Source of the DNA: Adineta vaga
Lineage: Eukaryota > Rotifera
Assembly: GCA_021613535.1 (NCBI GenBank)
Contig: CP075494.1
Span: forward strand, 3,658,001-3,722,000
Reading direction: 5' to 3'
Length of the DNA stretch: 64,000 nucleotides
The position numbers and the translations under genes are program-made. The notes below the pieces were generated by a model that was not told where the DNA came from, ran no database searches, and saw only the letters and a list, made by a program, of their open reading frames with translations. Each line of letters begins with the position of its first letter. The first letter of the stretch is position 1. Of the stretch, positions 1 to 11,199 are shown piece after piece.

Positions 1-87
1 ATAATCAAAGCATAGATGCGTAAGCCACTGGATAATTATTGCCTTTTCTATATCTCGTAGTAGCTTTGATATAAATACAAAATATTA
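1..87 (+). repeat. Partial copy of the 2.2-kb relic repeat
   Basis: The first 24 bases are identical to positions 2209-2232, and a 16-base block at 72-87 is identical to 2474-2489. The spacing between the blocks is about 48 bases here and about 240 bases in the second copy. This copy therefore looks like an internally deleted duplicate of the same decayed gene fragment. It continues off the left edge of the window. Confidence 0.7.
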
Positions 88-1550
88 TATTATCATAACT
101 ATTATATTTAATTGAAATGTAATGAAAACTTTCTGTCACTCATACGTGTATAAGCAATGGAATTTAGTTGTAATTTAGATTTTATCAAGTGACACGGAAT
201 AGTTTTCATCATAGAAGTCATGAATGTAAGATAACGAATTACACGAGAAACTATGACATAGTATAGATATACTCAGTCAGATCTCATAACAAAACTTGAA
301 TAATTTTCATCGAGAATGTGAAGATCAAATGAGCAACATGTTATTCGATCATTGACAAAAAAAAAAAAAACTCTCTTATAACAAGAAAAAAGAGCAATGC
401 AATACCAACATTCACTAAAATGAATCATAGACAAGACGGTGTGATAGTCAATGCGAATATACTCTCACCACACTCACAAGAGCAGACAGATACTCCAATA
501 GTATCAATATAACATCATCTTCTCATCTATCTCTTTCAATTTTCACATCCATATCGAAAATCGCATAAGAATTAAAAAGTTCTGTAAGTACAAAGTCGAT
601 TGTTTCACTTTGTCGAAGGTACTTTCAAGGGTTATACAATGAAAGTACATATAAATACTTCAAATGCAGAATTCAGCTGGTTTTTTCTAACTTAATCAAG
701 AAGAGAAGACTATAGAATTTATTCATTATATGCATCTATATAAGTGAGTTAATTATTCAATTTAGAAACAGAATAATGAATTAAAAAAATACAAAACTCT
801 TTGTATCATATCTTAGAATTTTATTTGTAGAATGAAATCTGTATCAGGAATAATGAAACTGTCTAGTAAAATGGATAAACCTCATATTAAAGGTACCAAA
901 AATGCTTTGAAGATCTATACAACATCCAAAACTTCTATTGAAACAAATCTCCGAACACATCACGTTTGATCATTGCTTTACTTTTCGTCGTTTTCCTCAT
1001 TAATATTTTGTATTTATTAGAATAATCAAACTCAGAATGGTTCCGTCTCCTTGGTAAATTAATTAACATTAAAAATTATTTTGGTTATTTAACGTTGGGC
1101 TTTTAATATCCATGGCAAAGTTCATTAAGAAAAAAGACTACGATCATGGGATATTGAACATTCATTAATATATAATAACCAAAAAATTAAAGAACATGAA
1201 AATCGTATTTCTTTTTCTACATATTCAAATTCAGAATAATTTCCAAACGTCGACTTTATTATTTATTATGCTCAACTTGTTGTACAGCATTGTTATTATG
1301 TGGTATAAGCATTTTGTTCTTGCTAACATGTGATACTGTTATTAATTATGTATTTCCAATTTTAAATTATCGTTTTCAATATAGCATTAATAATACGTTA
1401 TATTCGTCAGAAAAGAAGAATTCAACGAGTCTTCAATCATCCACATCGACGACACTTATATTACAATTGACATCAGTGTGTCTTTTACATTTTATTTTCT
1501 TTTTACCTCAATTTGTCATTATTCTGCGTAAATGTCTAGGTTTCTAGAAA
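88..1550. other. No convincing gene; low-complexity AT-rich stretch
   Basis: No supported gene is seen. An open frame at 1290-1547 (plus) has one hydrophobic segment and a Ser/Thr-rich middle, but it has no ATG at its beginning and no family match. It may be a remnant of the Ser/Thr-rich linker type seen further on. A13 and other homopolymers are present (about 358-370). Confidence 0.5.
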
Positions 1551-1559
1551 AGAATTTGT

Positions 1560-2610
1560 TTTCTGTATATTCGTAATTATTTTTAGCCACAACTATAACA
1601 AGTTCAACATCGAGTAAAAAATATTCATCATTCCTTTTGTAAATAATATGAGAAAAAGAATTTATTCAACATTCGTTTAGTAAATGTCGTCAGTAATTTT
1701 GTATAGCATAGTCAATCTTTTCGTTGTTGTATATCGTCAACAATTACAACAAGTGAAATTACTATTATTAATTCGTATTTATTATTTTCTTCAATCGTTC
1801 TAGATACTGAAACATCAACATCAATTTCAAGTATAACAACATTACGATGTTAGAATATTATTCAATATAATAAGTATTTATTTATTTTAAGCTTCAACAT
1901 TGTATATTCTACTACGACAACGATTACGAAAAGTATATCTTATTATTTAATTTAAATGAATTCTAATAAAATTATTTTATTGTACGTCAGCATTCTACAA
2001 ATCTAAAAATCAACTACGAGTAAATCAATGTTTGAAAGACTGTTTACAGCGTTTCTTATAGAAAAGATTTTAGTTATCTTTGATGATATTCATAATTATC
2101 TTTAGTAATCTTCTGGTATCAGTTTTCTGAAAGAAGCAACTTTAGTCACTTCAAAATACTTCTACTAGTGAAACAAGTTGGGCTCAATATGCATACAGTT
2201 ATACAGCAATAATCAAAGCATAGATGCGTAAGCTGCTGGATTATTGGCTGTAGATGGATCTAATGAAATGTATATTTTAATAGATGATGTATCGATTGTT
2301 GATACAAATAATTCATCCGTTCAATTATTGAATAATCCAAGTTTTTAAACTTCATCAACAACATTTACAGATTGGTTTCTTTGGTGTACAAATACTTCTT
2401 GATCCTGTTCGAGAAGTATAATCTTCTAAACACTGATATTTTAATTTGATTTTCGATTTCGTAGGCAATTGATTAAATACAAAATATTACATTGTAATAA
2501 TGGTGGTGCTGATTATCTCGTACAAACATTTTCAGCCATAATCAATCGATCTTATAATATTTCATTATGGTTTCGACGTGGAAGAGATCTGTCTGTGATG
2601 TAATCGATAC
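1560..2610 (+). pseudogene. Decayed secreted Ser/Thr-linker plus Cys-domain protein
   Basis: No open frame survives, but several plus-strand pieces read as one protein family. Thr/Ser-rich linker fragments occur around 1590-1650 and 1800-1850. A piece at about 2233-2345 contains the motif AAGLLAVDGSNEMYILIDDV. A later piece at about 2484-2580 contains CNNGGADYLVQTFSA followed by an 'NRSYNISLWF' strand. This layout resembles a repeated beta-sandwich-like module that is abundant in bdelloid secreted proteins; that assignment is from memory of the family and is only inferred. Multiple stops and frame changes separate the pieces, so it is a relic. The start of the window holds a second, more deleted copy. 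Confidence 0.55.
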
Positions 2611-3355
2611 TAAAAATTCTTCATGTTGGTATTATTCGATTAATATAATGACATTAATTAATATACGTAGACATTCGGGTTTTTTCCATGCCTTTTACGT
2701 AACACTCGGATTCAAATCTGAGATTTTCGCATTTAAGGTTCTAATGATACAGACGATTATTTTACATATTTTTATTCAGTAAAAGAAAATTCATTCAAAT
2801 AATCAAAATACTTTACGAACGAAACGGAATATGAAAGTATTTTTAAAAAAATTTCCTTTTCATTGACATTCTTCTTGTTGACCCATCCACCCTGTATCAG
2901 CTTCTATTGCTGATTCGATAACAATTCTTTTTACGTATCAATAAGTCAAAAACATCTTTTTACTAAACTTAATTATCGTTGAATCACTCTCGAAGAAGAA
3001 ATATCGGTCAACCTAGAACTATCAATCATAGAAAAATATAAACAATTACAGTATATTACCAAAAGTCAAGTAATTTTATATACACAGATTTTATTACTTC
3101 GTAATAATGAATCCAATGGTTGTGCATTAAATTTTCTCATGTACTTCAATGACTGTTTTTTATTCTTTCTTCATTCTCATACAAAAAAATCTCAATGAAT
3201 AATAAGAGTGAATCGATGCGATTTATCCTTTTGCTCTTTATCTTATCTATTTAATGCATGTGTGCATAGAATAAAAATGATTTTTTATGTATCATTTCAT
3301 ATATATATGTGCATATAACATCGATTTTTTTTCTATCTTGTTTATCTTCTAGTAA
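2611..3355. other. Intergenic region upstream of the DED gene
   Basis: Nothing recognisable is coded here. The last bases before the next gene are a pyrimidine-rich tract ending in CTAG four bases before the ATG at 3356, which looks like a trans-splice or 5'UTR splice acceptor. Confidence 0.5.
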
Positions 3356-3755
3356 ATGGCAAGCGAAGGATCGTTTGATTTTCATGTTCGACTTATTGAT
3401 GAGAACGACCAACTTTCACAAGATGATCGCGCAAAATTACATTTTCTTTTCCGTCGTTGTATTCCACGCAAAATCGCCGATGATCGTACTTTTGAAGGAA
3501 CTCTTGATTTATTTGTAAGACTTTTTGATCAAGGCTCGATGAGTGAAACGGAATTCGGTATACTTATTCGAGCATTTCAAGGAATTGGACTTCATGCTGC
3601 TGCTCGTCGGTTAGAAGGTACTATAAAACAAACGACAACTTTAACTTCATCATCAGTTATTTTGATTTTTAGAATTTCAACAATCAATGCAACGAAAATC
3701 GAACAATAGCACTAAACAAGTACCAACGAAGACATCATCAGTTCCCGTGTTTTAA
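3356..3755 (+). CDS. Stand-alone death effector domain (DED) protein
   Basis: A two-exon gene of 114 residues. Exon 1 is 3356-3617, a 55-bp GT..AG intron is 3618-3672, and exon 2 is 3673-3755, ending in TAA; the frame arithmetic closes. Residues 6-86 fit a death effector domain as in FADD and caspase-8: a first helix with hydrophobic spacing, the segment KLHFLFRRCIPRK matching the 'LKFLC...IP' block, a second block FEGTLDLFVRLFDQG, and a final helix FGILIRAFQGIGLHAAARRL. The tail is short, polar and Ser/Thr/Lys-rich. No caspase or other catalytic domain follows, so it is a DED-only adaptor or decoy type. Family knowledge: DEDs make homotypic contacts in death-receptor and innate immune signalling. 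The start is chosen because a polypyrimidine-AG site ends four bases before this ATG. It converges on the ART-TPR gene 130 bp away. The domain call is by pattern, not by search. Confidence 0.75.
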
Positions 3756-3858
3756 GAGACAATTCTATAGATTGATTTGTATATATATCATTCTGCAATT
3801 GAACTATATCTTGTCTTTTTATTTTACTTTATCAATTCACTAAAATGAATTAGTATAC

Positions 3859-3905
3859 GTGAGGGTGTGGATGAGAATAATATCACTCACGCCCACACCT
3901 TCAAT
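3859..3905. repeat. GGGTGTGG inverted repeat (hairpin), copy 1
   Basis: GAGGGTGTGG at 3861-3870 pairs with CCCACACCTTC at 3892-3902, with one bulge or mismatch. GTGAG and CTCAC add inner pairing. The hairpin contains the stop codon of the minus-strand ART-TPR gene (3887-3889) and lies between two convergent genes. It belongs to the family listed at 16045, 24611, 24888, 40282 and 45221. Confidence 0.75.
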
Positions 3906-6730
3906 ATGTTGAATATTAAAAGTCCACACGTCGTTGCAAAAGATATTTTAATAAATAGATTTTTTTTCCGTTTTTGCTCGTCAGCTTTTGTTGTTTGGAT
4001 ATTTGCTATTATGTCATAATTATCGACGGCAACGGGATCATCTTTGCCAGTTACAAAAGTTAATGATCTTAAACAATAATGATATGCTTGATCAAAGTTC
4101 AAAATTTCATAGTAAATACGAGCTAGACCATTGAGAACTTTCCCGTAGTCATTTCGGTTCGTTTCAATGTATTTTTCTAGCATATGTTGCGCTTGACTGC
4201 AATGCTTTATTGCCATCTCATATTGACCAAGTTTTGTGAAACAACATCCCAAGTCATTATACAATTGTGCCATTTCAATATCTTTGGATTGTTCTTCTGT
4301 ACATAGTGCTTTATGAAAATATTCTATAGCAGAATGATAGTTTTCTAATTTAAAATGATAAGCTGCTGTAGTTTTAAGCACAAGCGTCAATTGATTGGAA
4401 TCGACAGGTATGATCTGTTCATAAGAAGAGCAAAGTTGTTCACATATTCTTAAAACTGAATAGTCATCTTGTTTCTGTTCATAAAGTTGACCTAATTGCC
4501 ATAATAACGAAATTATTTTCGCTATATTTATCGATGGAAATCGCTGGTAAATTTTCAAGGCCTTCTTCGATTGTTCTATTGCTAGATCATATTGATGACT
4601 ATGCTGATAGGCTGGTGCCATAAAAGAATAAATATACGCTAACGCATCGTCCTGCAGTGGAAAGTATTCTTCATAGAATGTGAGTGATTGATTATAGTGA
4701 AGAACCGCCGAGTAATAATCGTTTTTCTCTGCATGGCACAAACCAATATCGTAATGTAAGTCGGCTGCAAATCCCACGTTAAATGGTAATAACTTTTCGA
4801 TGATCGAAAGTGCTGTTGTACAATGTTTTAGACTACTTTCGTAATTTCCTAATCTTTTGTGTGTTTTACCGAGATACATTTCCGTACATCCTATATCCAC
4901 ATGGGTATTTGGAAGGACTTGTTCTTGTATTTCCAATGCTTGTTCCAAATAGTTCAAAGCTAACATATACTCCTCACAATAATAATGACAACGAGCAATA
5001 TGATATAAATCATTGGCTATGTGAGGACTTATCCGAGGATAAAAGTTCATTTCGATATCGAGTGCTAGCTCATAGGATGCCAGTGCTTCATCGTAGTTTC
5101 TTCGCCGAAAACTCACGTCAGCAATACCAATTAAATTCTTGGCTCGATTCTGTTCTTGATCAGGTAACACCTTGATTGAGCGAGTATAGAAATCCACAGC
5201 CAATTCGTCTTCTCTTTGCTTACTGTACATATATCCGAGGGAAAATAAGATCTGTGCAAGATCTCCTAAATCGATATGTTCCATGTTGTTCGTGCATAAT
5301 TCATGAGCGATGAGCATATGATTTAATGCTAAATCGTATTGACCAACACAAACATATGCATGAGCTAATCCAGCATGAGCAATATATTGCTGGCGATGAT
5401 TAGATGTAGTACGCTGTACTAGATCTTGAAAATAGCGTAGAGCTTTTGTCGACTGACCTATGTTCATCATTAAGTTACCAAAGTAATATTCGGTCCAGGC
5501 CAGTGTAGTTATTTGATTTTTCATATCATCTATAAACTCACTCTTGATCTGTTGTTCCTGCTTCACGCTGGCTAGTTTAATTGTCCACAAATCTCCATTA
5601 TGCTGAACGTCGAGGATTTGAAAAGTTGCGCCCAACTCAATCAACACTTCTTCTTCATTCGGCAACTCACTATACTGTGAGATATTAGCAAAATGAATAG
5701 TGTCAATTGGATCCTGTGATAGATCAATCTTTATTTCATAGAGAACATTAGCGGAGAAGACTCGAGCAACTTCCGGTGACCAACTGGTAGATAAAAATCC
5801 ATTCGTTGCTATTAATTGATTGATATTCATTTGAAGTTTTTTAATTTCCTCGTCTGTTAAAGTTTGTCCACGGTATAGTGTGATAACCATAGATGGAAGA
5901 TAATCTTTGAGAGTCTCATATTCTCTTTGTAAACAAATGCAAAGATCGACTATATAGTATCGAAATGAATAAAATAATTCAATATCTTCAGATCTTAATG
6001 ATTTATTCAATATTCGAAAGAGAAACGTGTCTTTCGTATACCATTTTAATGCATCCGTAGGTTGATATGTTTGTTCAAATTCATCAATTTTTTTCAGATA
6101 AGATGGATTCGATTGATAATATATACGACATATATCGAGCATTTCTTGTCTGGCTGCTTCTGTTTTACTTGCGGTCATATTCATCAGATATTCTTTTGCT
6201 AATTGATGCCACAAAAAACTTGGCGATTCACGAGATAAATCTCGAATTGATTTTTCTGTTTGATGATATAAACTAAATGTCACTAATTGTTGAATTAGTG
6301 AACGTATTTTATTCTTAATCGCAATAAATAATGCATCATATCCAGTGTAGATCTCCACTATCTTCGAATAATTACGGGACAGAGTCAGATAATGACATGC
6401 ATTCATGCAGAAAATATAGATAGAATCAATATTAGTATTATCGTGAATAATTGGCAGTACATCTACAGCTAATTTACCAGAAATGATCACGATCATTGTT
6501 TCATTTTGAATACTATTGATTGAATGAAGAAATTCATCTTTGCTAATGCATGTGATTACATGTCCATTTAACTGTTCAATGGTTTGTTTGAGTTGATCAT
6601 CGATAGATTCATCAAACCAAATTAATACTACATCATGATTCTCAGTTGATTTAACAAGATCAAAGATCTTCTGCAATTGTAGACCATCGATCAAACGCTC
6701 TTTGATATGCTCAGAGCAGTCACCCGCCAT
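3887..6730 (-). CDS. NAD:arginine ADP-ribosyltransferase with TPR repeats
   Basis: A single open frame of about 947 residues from the ATG at 6730; the frame is open to 6775, but only GTG is available there. Residues 1-150 form a divergent N-terminal alpha/beta domain shared with the ART loci at 27505 and 32453. The ART domain follows at about 170-390 with an intact R-S-ExE triad: YRGQ (Arg at about 287), FLSTS (about 312-316) and PNEEEVLI (ExE at about 359-361). Tetratricopeptide repeats fill residues 410-910, with repeated A..Y..AL..Y..AL spacing. A hydrophobic C-terminal helix (about 925-945) could be a tail anchor in a membrane. Family knowledge: these enzymes move ADP-ribose from NAD to arginine, and the TPRs suggest a protein-binding role. 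No intron is needed. The stop sits inside the TG hairpin. The enzyme class is confident; substrate and location are not known. Confidence 0.88.
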   Translation of the reverse strand: MAGDCSEHIKERLIDGLQLQKIFDLVKSTENHDVVLIWFDESIDDQLKQTIEQLNGHVITCISKDEFLHSINSIQNETMIVIISGKLAVDVLPIIHDNTNIDSIYIFCMNACHYLTLSRNYSKIVEIYTGYDALFIAIKNKIRSLIQQLVTFSLYHQTEKSIRDLSRESPSFLWHQLAKEYLMNMTASKTEAARQEMLDICRIYYQSNPSYLKKIDEFEQTYQPTDALKWYTKDTFLFRILNKSLRSEDIELFYSFRYYIVDLCICLQREYETLKDYLPSMVITLYRGQTLTDEEIKKLQMNINQLIATNGFLSTSWSPEVARVFSANVLYEIKIDLSQDPIDTIHFANISQYSELPNEEEVLIELGATFQILDVQHNGDLWTIKLASVKQEQQIKSEFIDDMKNQITTLAWTEYYFGNLMMNIGQSTKALRYFQDLVQRTTSNHRQQYIAHAGLAHAYVCVGQYDLALNHMLIAHELCTNNMEHIDLGDLAQILFSLGYMYSKQREDELAVDFYTRSIKVLPDQEQNRAKNLIGIADVSFRRRNYDEALASYELALDIEMNFYPRISPHIANDLYHIARCHYYCEEYMLALNYLEQALEIQEQVLPNTHVDIGCTEMYLGKTHKRLGNYESSLKHCTTALSIIEKLLPFNVGFAADLHYDIGLCHAEKNDYYSAVLHYNQSLTFYEEYFPLQDDALAYIYSFMAPAYQHSHQYDLAIEQSKKALKIYQRFPSINIAKIISLLWQLGQLYEQKQDDYSVLRICEQLCSSYEQIIPVDSNQLTLVLKTTAAYHFKLENYHSAIEYFHKALCTEEQSKDIEMAQLYNDLGCCFTKLGQYEMAIKHCSQAQHMLEKYIETNRNDYGKVLNGLARIYYEILNFDQAYHYCLRSLTFVTGKDDPVAVDNYDIIANIQTTKADEQKRKKNLFIKISFATTCGLLIFNILKVWA

Positions 6731-6775
6731 TTCGTAACTAAGCCTCAGGAAGTAGAATGTTTCATATTGACGCAC

Positions 6776-7273
6776 TTCAACTACTCATTTTATGTCTGAT
6801 CATTTTCTACTTGTATTTCTCATCGTACAGAGAAAAAAAAAGGTGAGTCATAATTAAATTAAAAGGAAGAAAGATTGTCCACATGGTAAAGATAATAACG
6901 TAGGTTATATTTTTCTTACATCGATTGCATTTTCCTTACAAGCAATATAAGAATGAATAAATTATATTAGTAACACATGCGCGATATTTTCTTTTACAAT
7001 TTCTCCTCACCTTGATGTTTTCAATATGTATAAACTGACATTAGTCTTCTGCTCTGAATATATATATATATATTTATGTAGGTTTCACTAGACCAGTGTG
7101 GGTAAGATAAGTGCGATAGCGATGAGAATATGGACAAAGAATGCGATTTTCAGCCTTACTCTCGAAATATGTCATCAAATAAATATATTATTGTAGCTCA
7201 TTAAACGAGTAAGACAATTCATTTCAAAAAGAAAGCAAGGAAATATCCTTTTTTTCATACATGTGTAATGTTT
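6776..7273. other. Intergenic, no gene seen
   Basis: Contains AT-rich sequence and a short (TA)n run near 7059-7075. It is probably the 5' flank of the ART-TPR gene and the 3' flank of the membrane protein on the same strand. Confidence 0.5.
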
Positions 7274-8122
7274 TCAAACATTTTCATCTGGATATTGTCC
7301 CATCATTCTTAATTCTGAGTAAGAGACACAAGTACTTTCTCCACCTTTTGAAGTGGTAAGAAAACGATAGCTTGCAAACGGTAACACATTATCAATTAAT
7401 GTTTGAGTTTCACCAAAAGATTGTCTTTTTGAAATAGACTGGAGACCCGAGCTACCATTATAAATCAAAGTCCAACTGTTTCTCAAAGTTAACTCAGATT
7501 CATTATTATTGCTGCCTTCGATTGTGATTGTCACGGGATCGCGTTCTCGAGAATTCTTATTTGTAGCCATTCGAAAATGCATAAGGACAAATGATTTGCT
7601 TTTGAATGTTAGATAAAAACCAGTTTTTAAGCCGCATTCTGTTGAATGGTAGGACCATGCATCACAAATACCATGATTGGTATATGCTACTACTTCGTTT
7701 GTCCTTCGAAAGATTTTTAAACCTATAGATAAAGAATAATAAGATTAATATGACCATGAGATAAATGTATTTACTGGAATGAAATGTCAGATATTCTATA
7801 TTCTTCTTTCATCTGATCATTTACACTAAAGGTTTGTATAGGGCTTTTACTTGTTGGTTTTGTAGCTGTTGCCGTCACTATAACGACTGAAGTTGTTGTA
7901 AATGATGCATTCATATTCATCGTAGTTAAACTTGTCGTAGCCGTCTTTCTCAATGAAATAATTGTTATAGGAACTACGATTGCTATGATAATTGATAATC
8001 CCAGAGTAATACTGATGATCATCCACAATCGTCGTTTATGATTACTGCCTTGAAGTCTAGAGAATATTTATACTTGTGCAATAAACATGTTAAATAATGG
8101 AATTGACTTACTCTGTAGCCAT
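7274..8122 (-). CDS. Type II membrane protein, galactose-binding-like ectodomain
   Basis: Exon 1 is 8122-8112 (MATE), followed by a 55-bp intron (8057-8111). Exon 2 starts at 8056 with a basic stretch and a transmembrane helix (WMIISITLGLSIIIAIVVPI), then a Thr/Ser-rich stalk. The last exon begins at 7722 after TATAG and encodes a Cys-containing beta-rich domain ending 'CVSYSELRMMG', as in F5/8-type or other galactose-binding-like folds (VTITIEGSNN, then SWTLIYNG, then PFASYRF). Two joins are possible. A donor at 7826 gives an exact 690-nt frame with a 104-bp intron. A donor at 7774 gives the usual short intron but leaves the frame one base out. The predicted topology puts the domain outside the cell. 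Function is not known; a carbohydrate-binding surface protein is an inference. Confidence 0.55.
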
Positions 8123-8456
8123 CACAATCACAATTCACAATAATTATCCTTTATTTTGTAATGTAGTTATTCAACGCGATTCTCTTTAGTATATAATGAA
8201 ATTCAAGAAGAAAAAGAAAAATCGTTGATAATTACTATTTTTAGTTAATTATGAACATAAAGCATTTACTTTATCTGTTTTCGCAAAACCCATCTGTTGC
8301 TGTTTTTTTATGTACCCAAAATGGAATAAGCCGTTTTGCATGTACTGTTAAAGATACAAAGTTATTATTAATCGTTCACAAAAGATGATCATAATTGTAG
8401 ATAAATATGTTAATTGAATATAATCTCACATCTACATACATGAACTCCATATTCTA
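8123..8456. other. Intergenic, no gene seen
   Basis: Nothing recognised. It separates two minus-strand loci. Confidence 0.4.
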
Positions 8457-9035
8457 TTAATCGTCATACGGAGCATAATGTTTACAGTTAGGATGACGTC
8501 GATGATTATCATCTCGTCGTATTCGTTCATAATCAGCTAAGTAAGACCAACAAAACTCATGTCGACATTTGATACAAGTCATATGATCGCATCCTTTATT
8601 TTTCTCGATTTGAAATGGACAATTAGGGTATTTTTTTTGAGTTTTGAATGATCCATAGCCGACTAGCTTCATCATTCGTATTGGTTATTGCATCGTACTC
8701 TGCACACGTCAATCTTTCATGCCATGCCACTTTATGAATGAAGCATGTTTTCCGATGGCAATTAAAACAAGTGACAATATTATATCCCTCTCTACCATCA
8801 TTCAATTGTCCCATACCACAAGCAGGATTTGAACACCAAATAAAATCATTCATTTGTTCTAATTGTGGATGAAAAATAAATCGTTCATATCTGTCGAAAA
8901 GTCTGTCATCTTTATTCTGTTGAAGAATACGTTTGACTGTTTCATAATCAAGTTGGATGGCACAACCTAGTTCATGACATCGAACATCATCTTGACATGT
9001 TTCTTGAAAAGTGCTTTGGACATGATGAAAGACAC
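8457..9035 (-). pseudogene. RBR-type E3 ubiquitin ligase fragment (IBR and Rcat)
   Basis: The minus strand encodes the end of an RBR ligase. The IBR part is at about 8853-8650 (WCSNPACGMGQ, VTCFNCHRKTC, W H..LTC) and the catalytic RING2/Rcat part is at 8630-8457 (PFQIEKNKGCDHMTCIKC, HEFCW). Two defects are visible. An A8 run (8631-8638) carries one base too many and shifts the frame between the IBR and Rcat. The first Cys of the expected CPNC pair of Rcat reads Tyr. Upstream, the frame is open to about 9035 with more Cys/His pairs, but RING1 and a start are missing. Family knowledge: RBR ligases pass ubiquitin through a Cys in Rcat. The missing N-terminus, the shift and the lost zinc ligand all argue for a pseudogene, although an assembly error could explain the shift alone. 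Confidence 0.65.
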
Positions 9036-9298
9036 ATGATGATTAATGAGCAGAAAAGATGTCACAGTTTTGAACCTTTGTTCTAGATAAGATAAAGGGA
9101 AGTCAACGTATTCGGATATGCGACAGAAACGAGAAGTTTAACTTTGTAAACGCTGATCAAAGTGAAGCATCTCTTGTAAAGTTCCTTCACACCTATATAC
9201 TGTATAGTATATATATACATTTGGTCCTGGAATGACAACAACGGTGATTTTGGAGCAAATTTTGTATGTGCACATTTTTTCCATGACTTTTGTATATA

Positions 9299-9660
9299 CT
9301 ATGGTCCACAACAGATGATTATCAAAATGATTGCCACTGTTGCAGTTACACAAATAGTTACTATACCGGCTATACCACCTGCTGAATCTGTATAAAAATA
9401 AAAATAAAAATAAAAATTTGGTATATTTGAGAATATTTGCCATTTCCTATAATGTCAATGAAATAACTCACATTTCGATCGAGATTTTATGGCTGGTTTC
9501 AGAATAAATATGGTTTCATTGCTGGTATACATGGTGATAATTGCTACAAATACTTCACAAATAACTCTCTTCCTTTCGACCGTTTCAACAAATATTTGGT
9601 TTATTCCAACTATTAAACCTTCTTTATCGTCTTCGTTTCACATCTTGTTTATCTATTCAG
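9299..9660 (-). CDS. Small single-pass membrane protein, fragment or short gene
   Basis: A minus-strand exon at about 9660-9483 ends in a TGTGAGTT-like donor and joins across a short intron, whose pyrimidine tract is a (TTTTTA)n minisatellite, to an exon that starts SAGGIAGIVTICVTATVAII and ends TAG at 9299-9301. The C-terminus is thus a transmembrane helix followed by a few residues. The upstream exon lacks a clear start; an internal ATG is at 9532. No family is recognised. It could be the membrane-anchored tail of a larger receptor now lost. Confidence 0.35.
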
Positions 9661-9977
9661 AAATGTTTGCTGACATTGTTGAATAAGTAACAATTGTTGA
9701 GGGAGATCCCTCATCATCTATCCCTTCGATTTGCACCATCTCCATTTACGTGATGTTGCATAAACAGATGAACAAAGATGTATAAAAACTTTCATCTATA
9801 TAGTTTCACTCGATGGATAGTATATTCGATACGAGTGATTATCATTCTATTTTCAAAAAAAAAGCAATGTGATATGATTGCTTGAATTATATAAAAAAAT
9901 CAATTAATTTCAACGTTTTGTAAGTTAATCCTTTATATATTGTGTTGTTGATACTCATTGAAATTAACAATCATAGA

Positions 9978-11199
9978 ATGTGGTCTAAGTTTTACTTTAT
10001 ATTCCTTATTAGTTCACTCATTGAAGCTGTACCACGAACTGATGTTACAGTATCAGGTTTATCTTCTGGTGCTGCAATGACAGCACAATTACATCTTGTG
10101 TTTTCATCGACAATTAGTGGAAGTGGTGTTCTTGCTGGTCCACCATATTATTGTGCTCAAGGTAGTTCGACTAAAGTTGATGAATGTTTGTATGGTCCAA
10201 CTAAATCAATTCCTGTCGAAAAACTTATCAATCAATTACAATCATATGTTACAGCTGGTACTGCTGATCCAACATCCAATCTAAAAAATGATCCCGTATA
10301 TATTTTTTCTGGTGCATATGATCCTATAGTCTTACCAGATCGTGAAACTCAATAGAAATATATTTTCATCATTTGATACTAATATAACAACTAACTTCAA
10401 GATGCGAACGACACATGGTTATATAACAGATAATTTTGGTGGAATATGTGAAGTTCCTGATCTAAAATATTTTATTAATAATTGGTATGTAGGAAACAAC
10501 AACATATAACAATTTAATTCTTTTCCTCTATTCATATAGTTCTTTTAATTTGGCTTTTGAAGTATTAAATCATATATTTGGTGGAAATCTTACTAAACCG
10601 CCACAATCAGTACCGTTGACAGGTCAATTCATTACAATTGAACAACCAGCAATGATGAATCCAGAATCTATCAATATAACAGATTTGAAAGAAACTACAA
10701 ATATTTTTTCATATTGGGCAAATTGGTTGAAAACATCAACGAATACGTCTAAATTTCCAGGTTCAATTGAAATATCATCTTTTAATGGATCTAGTTTTGA
10801 TAAAGAAGGTTATGTTTATTATCCAACAAATTGTACGAAAGTAAAGAAATGTCCAATTCATGTTGCTCTTCATGGATGTTTGCAAGGTTGAAAAAACATT
10901 CTTTTTTCTTTGTATGTATAGAGAATTCAATCTTTTCTCTTATAGGTAAATGGCGTATTGGTGATGTATTTGCTAAGAAAACTGGTTATTTAGAAGTTGC
11001 TGAACTCAATGATATAATTATATTATTTCCACAGATTATTGCAACACGCACCGATCCTTCAAATAAAGAAGGTTGTTGGGATTGGTGGGGTTATACTTCT
11101 TCAAATTATGCTAATAAATTAGGTCCAGAAATGGCAGGTGTGAAAAAAATGATCGATAGCTTAAGGACCATCAATACTGCTTTACATTCTCATAAATAA
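9978..11199 (+). CDS. PHB-depolymerase-like secreted esterase, one frame break
   Basis: Three or more exons. From the ATG at 9978 there is a signal peptide ([16 protein letters not shown]), then the nucleophile box GLSSGAAM, a CAQG block and the Asp motif SGAYDPIV. The frame then breaks at about 10350-10356 (TAG) and resumes one base out with [11 protein letters not shown], the likely catalytic His region. Exon joins at 10482/10540 (intron after a TG|GTATGT donor) and 10887/10947 are clean, giving HGCLQG and the C-terminal [20 protein letters not shown] block. The Ser-Asp-His arrangement matches the extracellular poly(3-hydroxybutyrate) depolymerase family, which in its known members hydrolyses polyester or short esters. 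The family is mainly bacterial and fungal, so acquisition by transfer is plausible. The break lies between Asp and His, so the protein is dead unless the extra base is an assembly error. Confidence 0.7.

Noticed and set aside
3309-3518. Upstream start for the DED gene
   Set aside because: That frame is different from the DED frame. The acceptor-like CTAG just before 3356 favours the later ATG.
4810-5175. Plus-strand gene inside the ART-TPR gene
   Set aside because: It is the antisense shadow of the TPR coding region, as are the frames within the Dispatched, receptor and monooxygenase genes.
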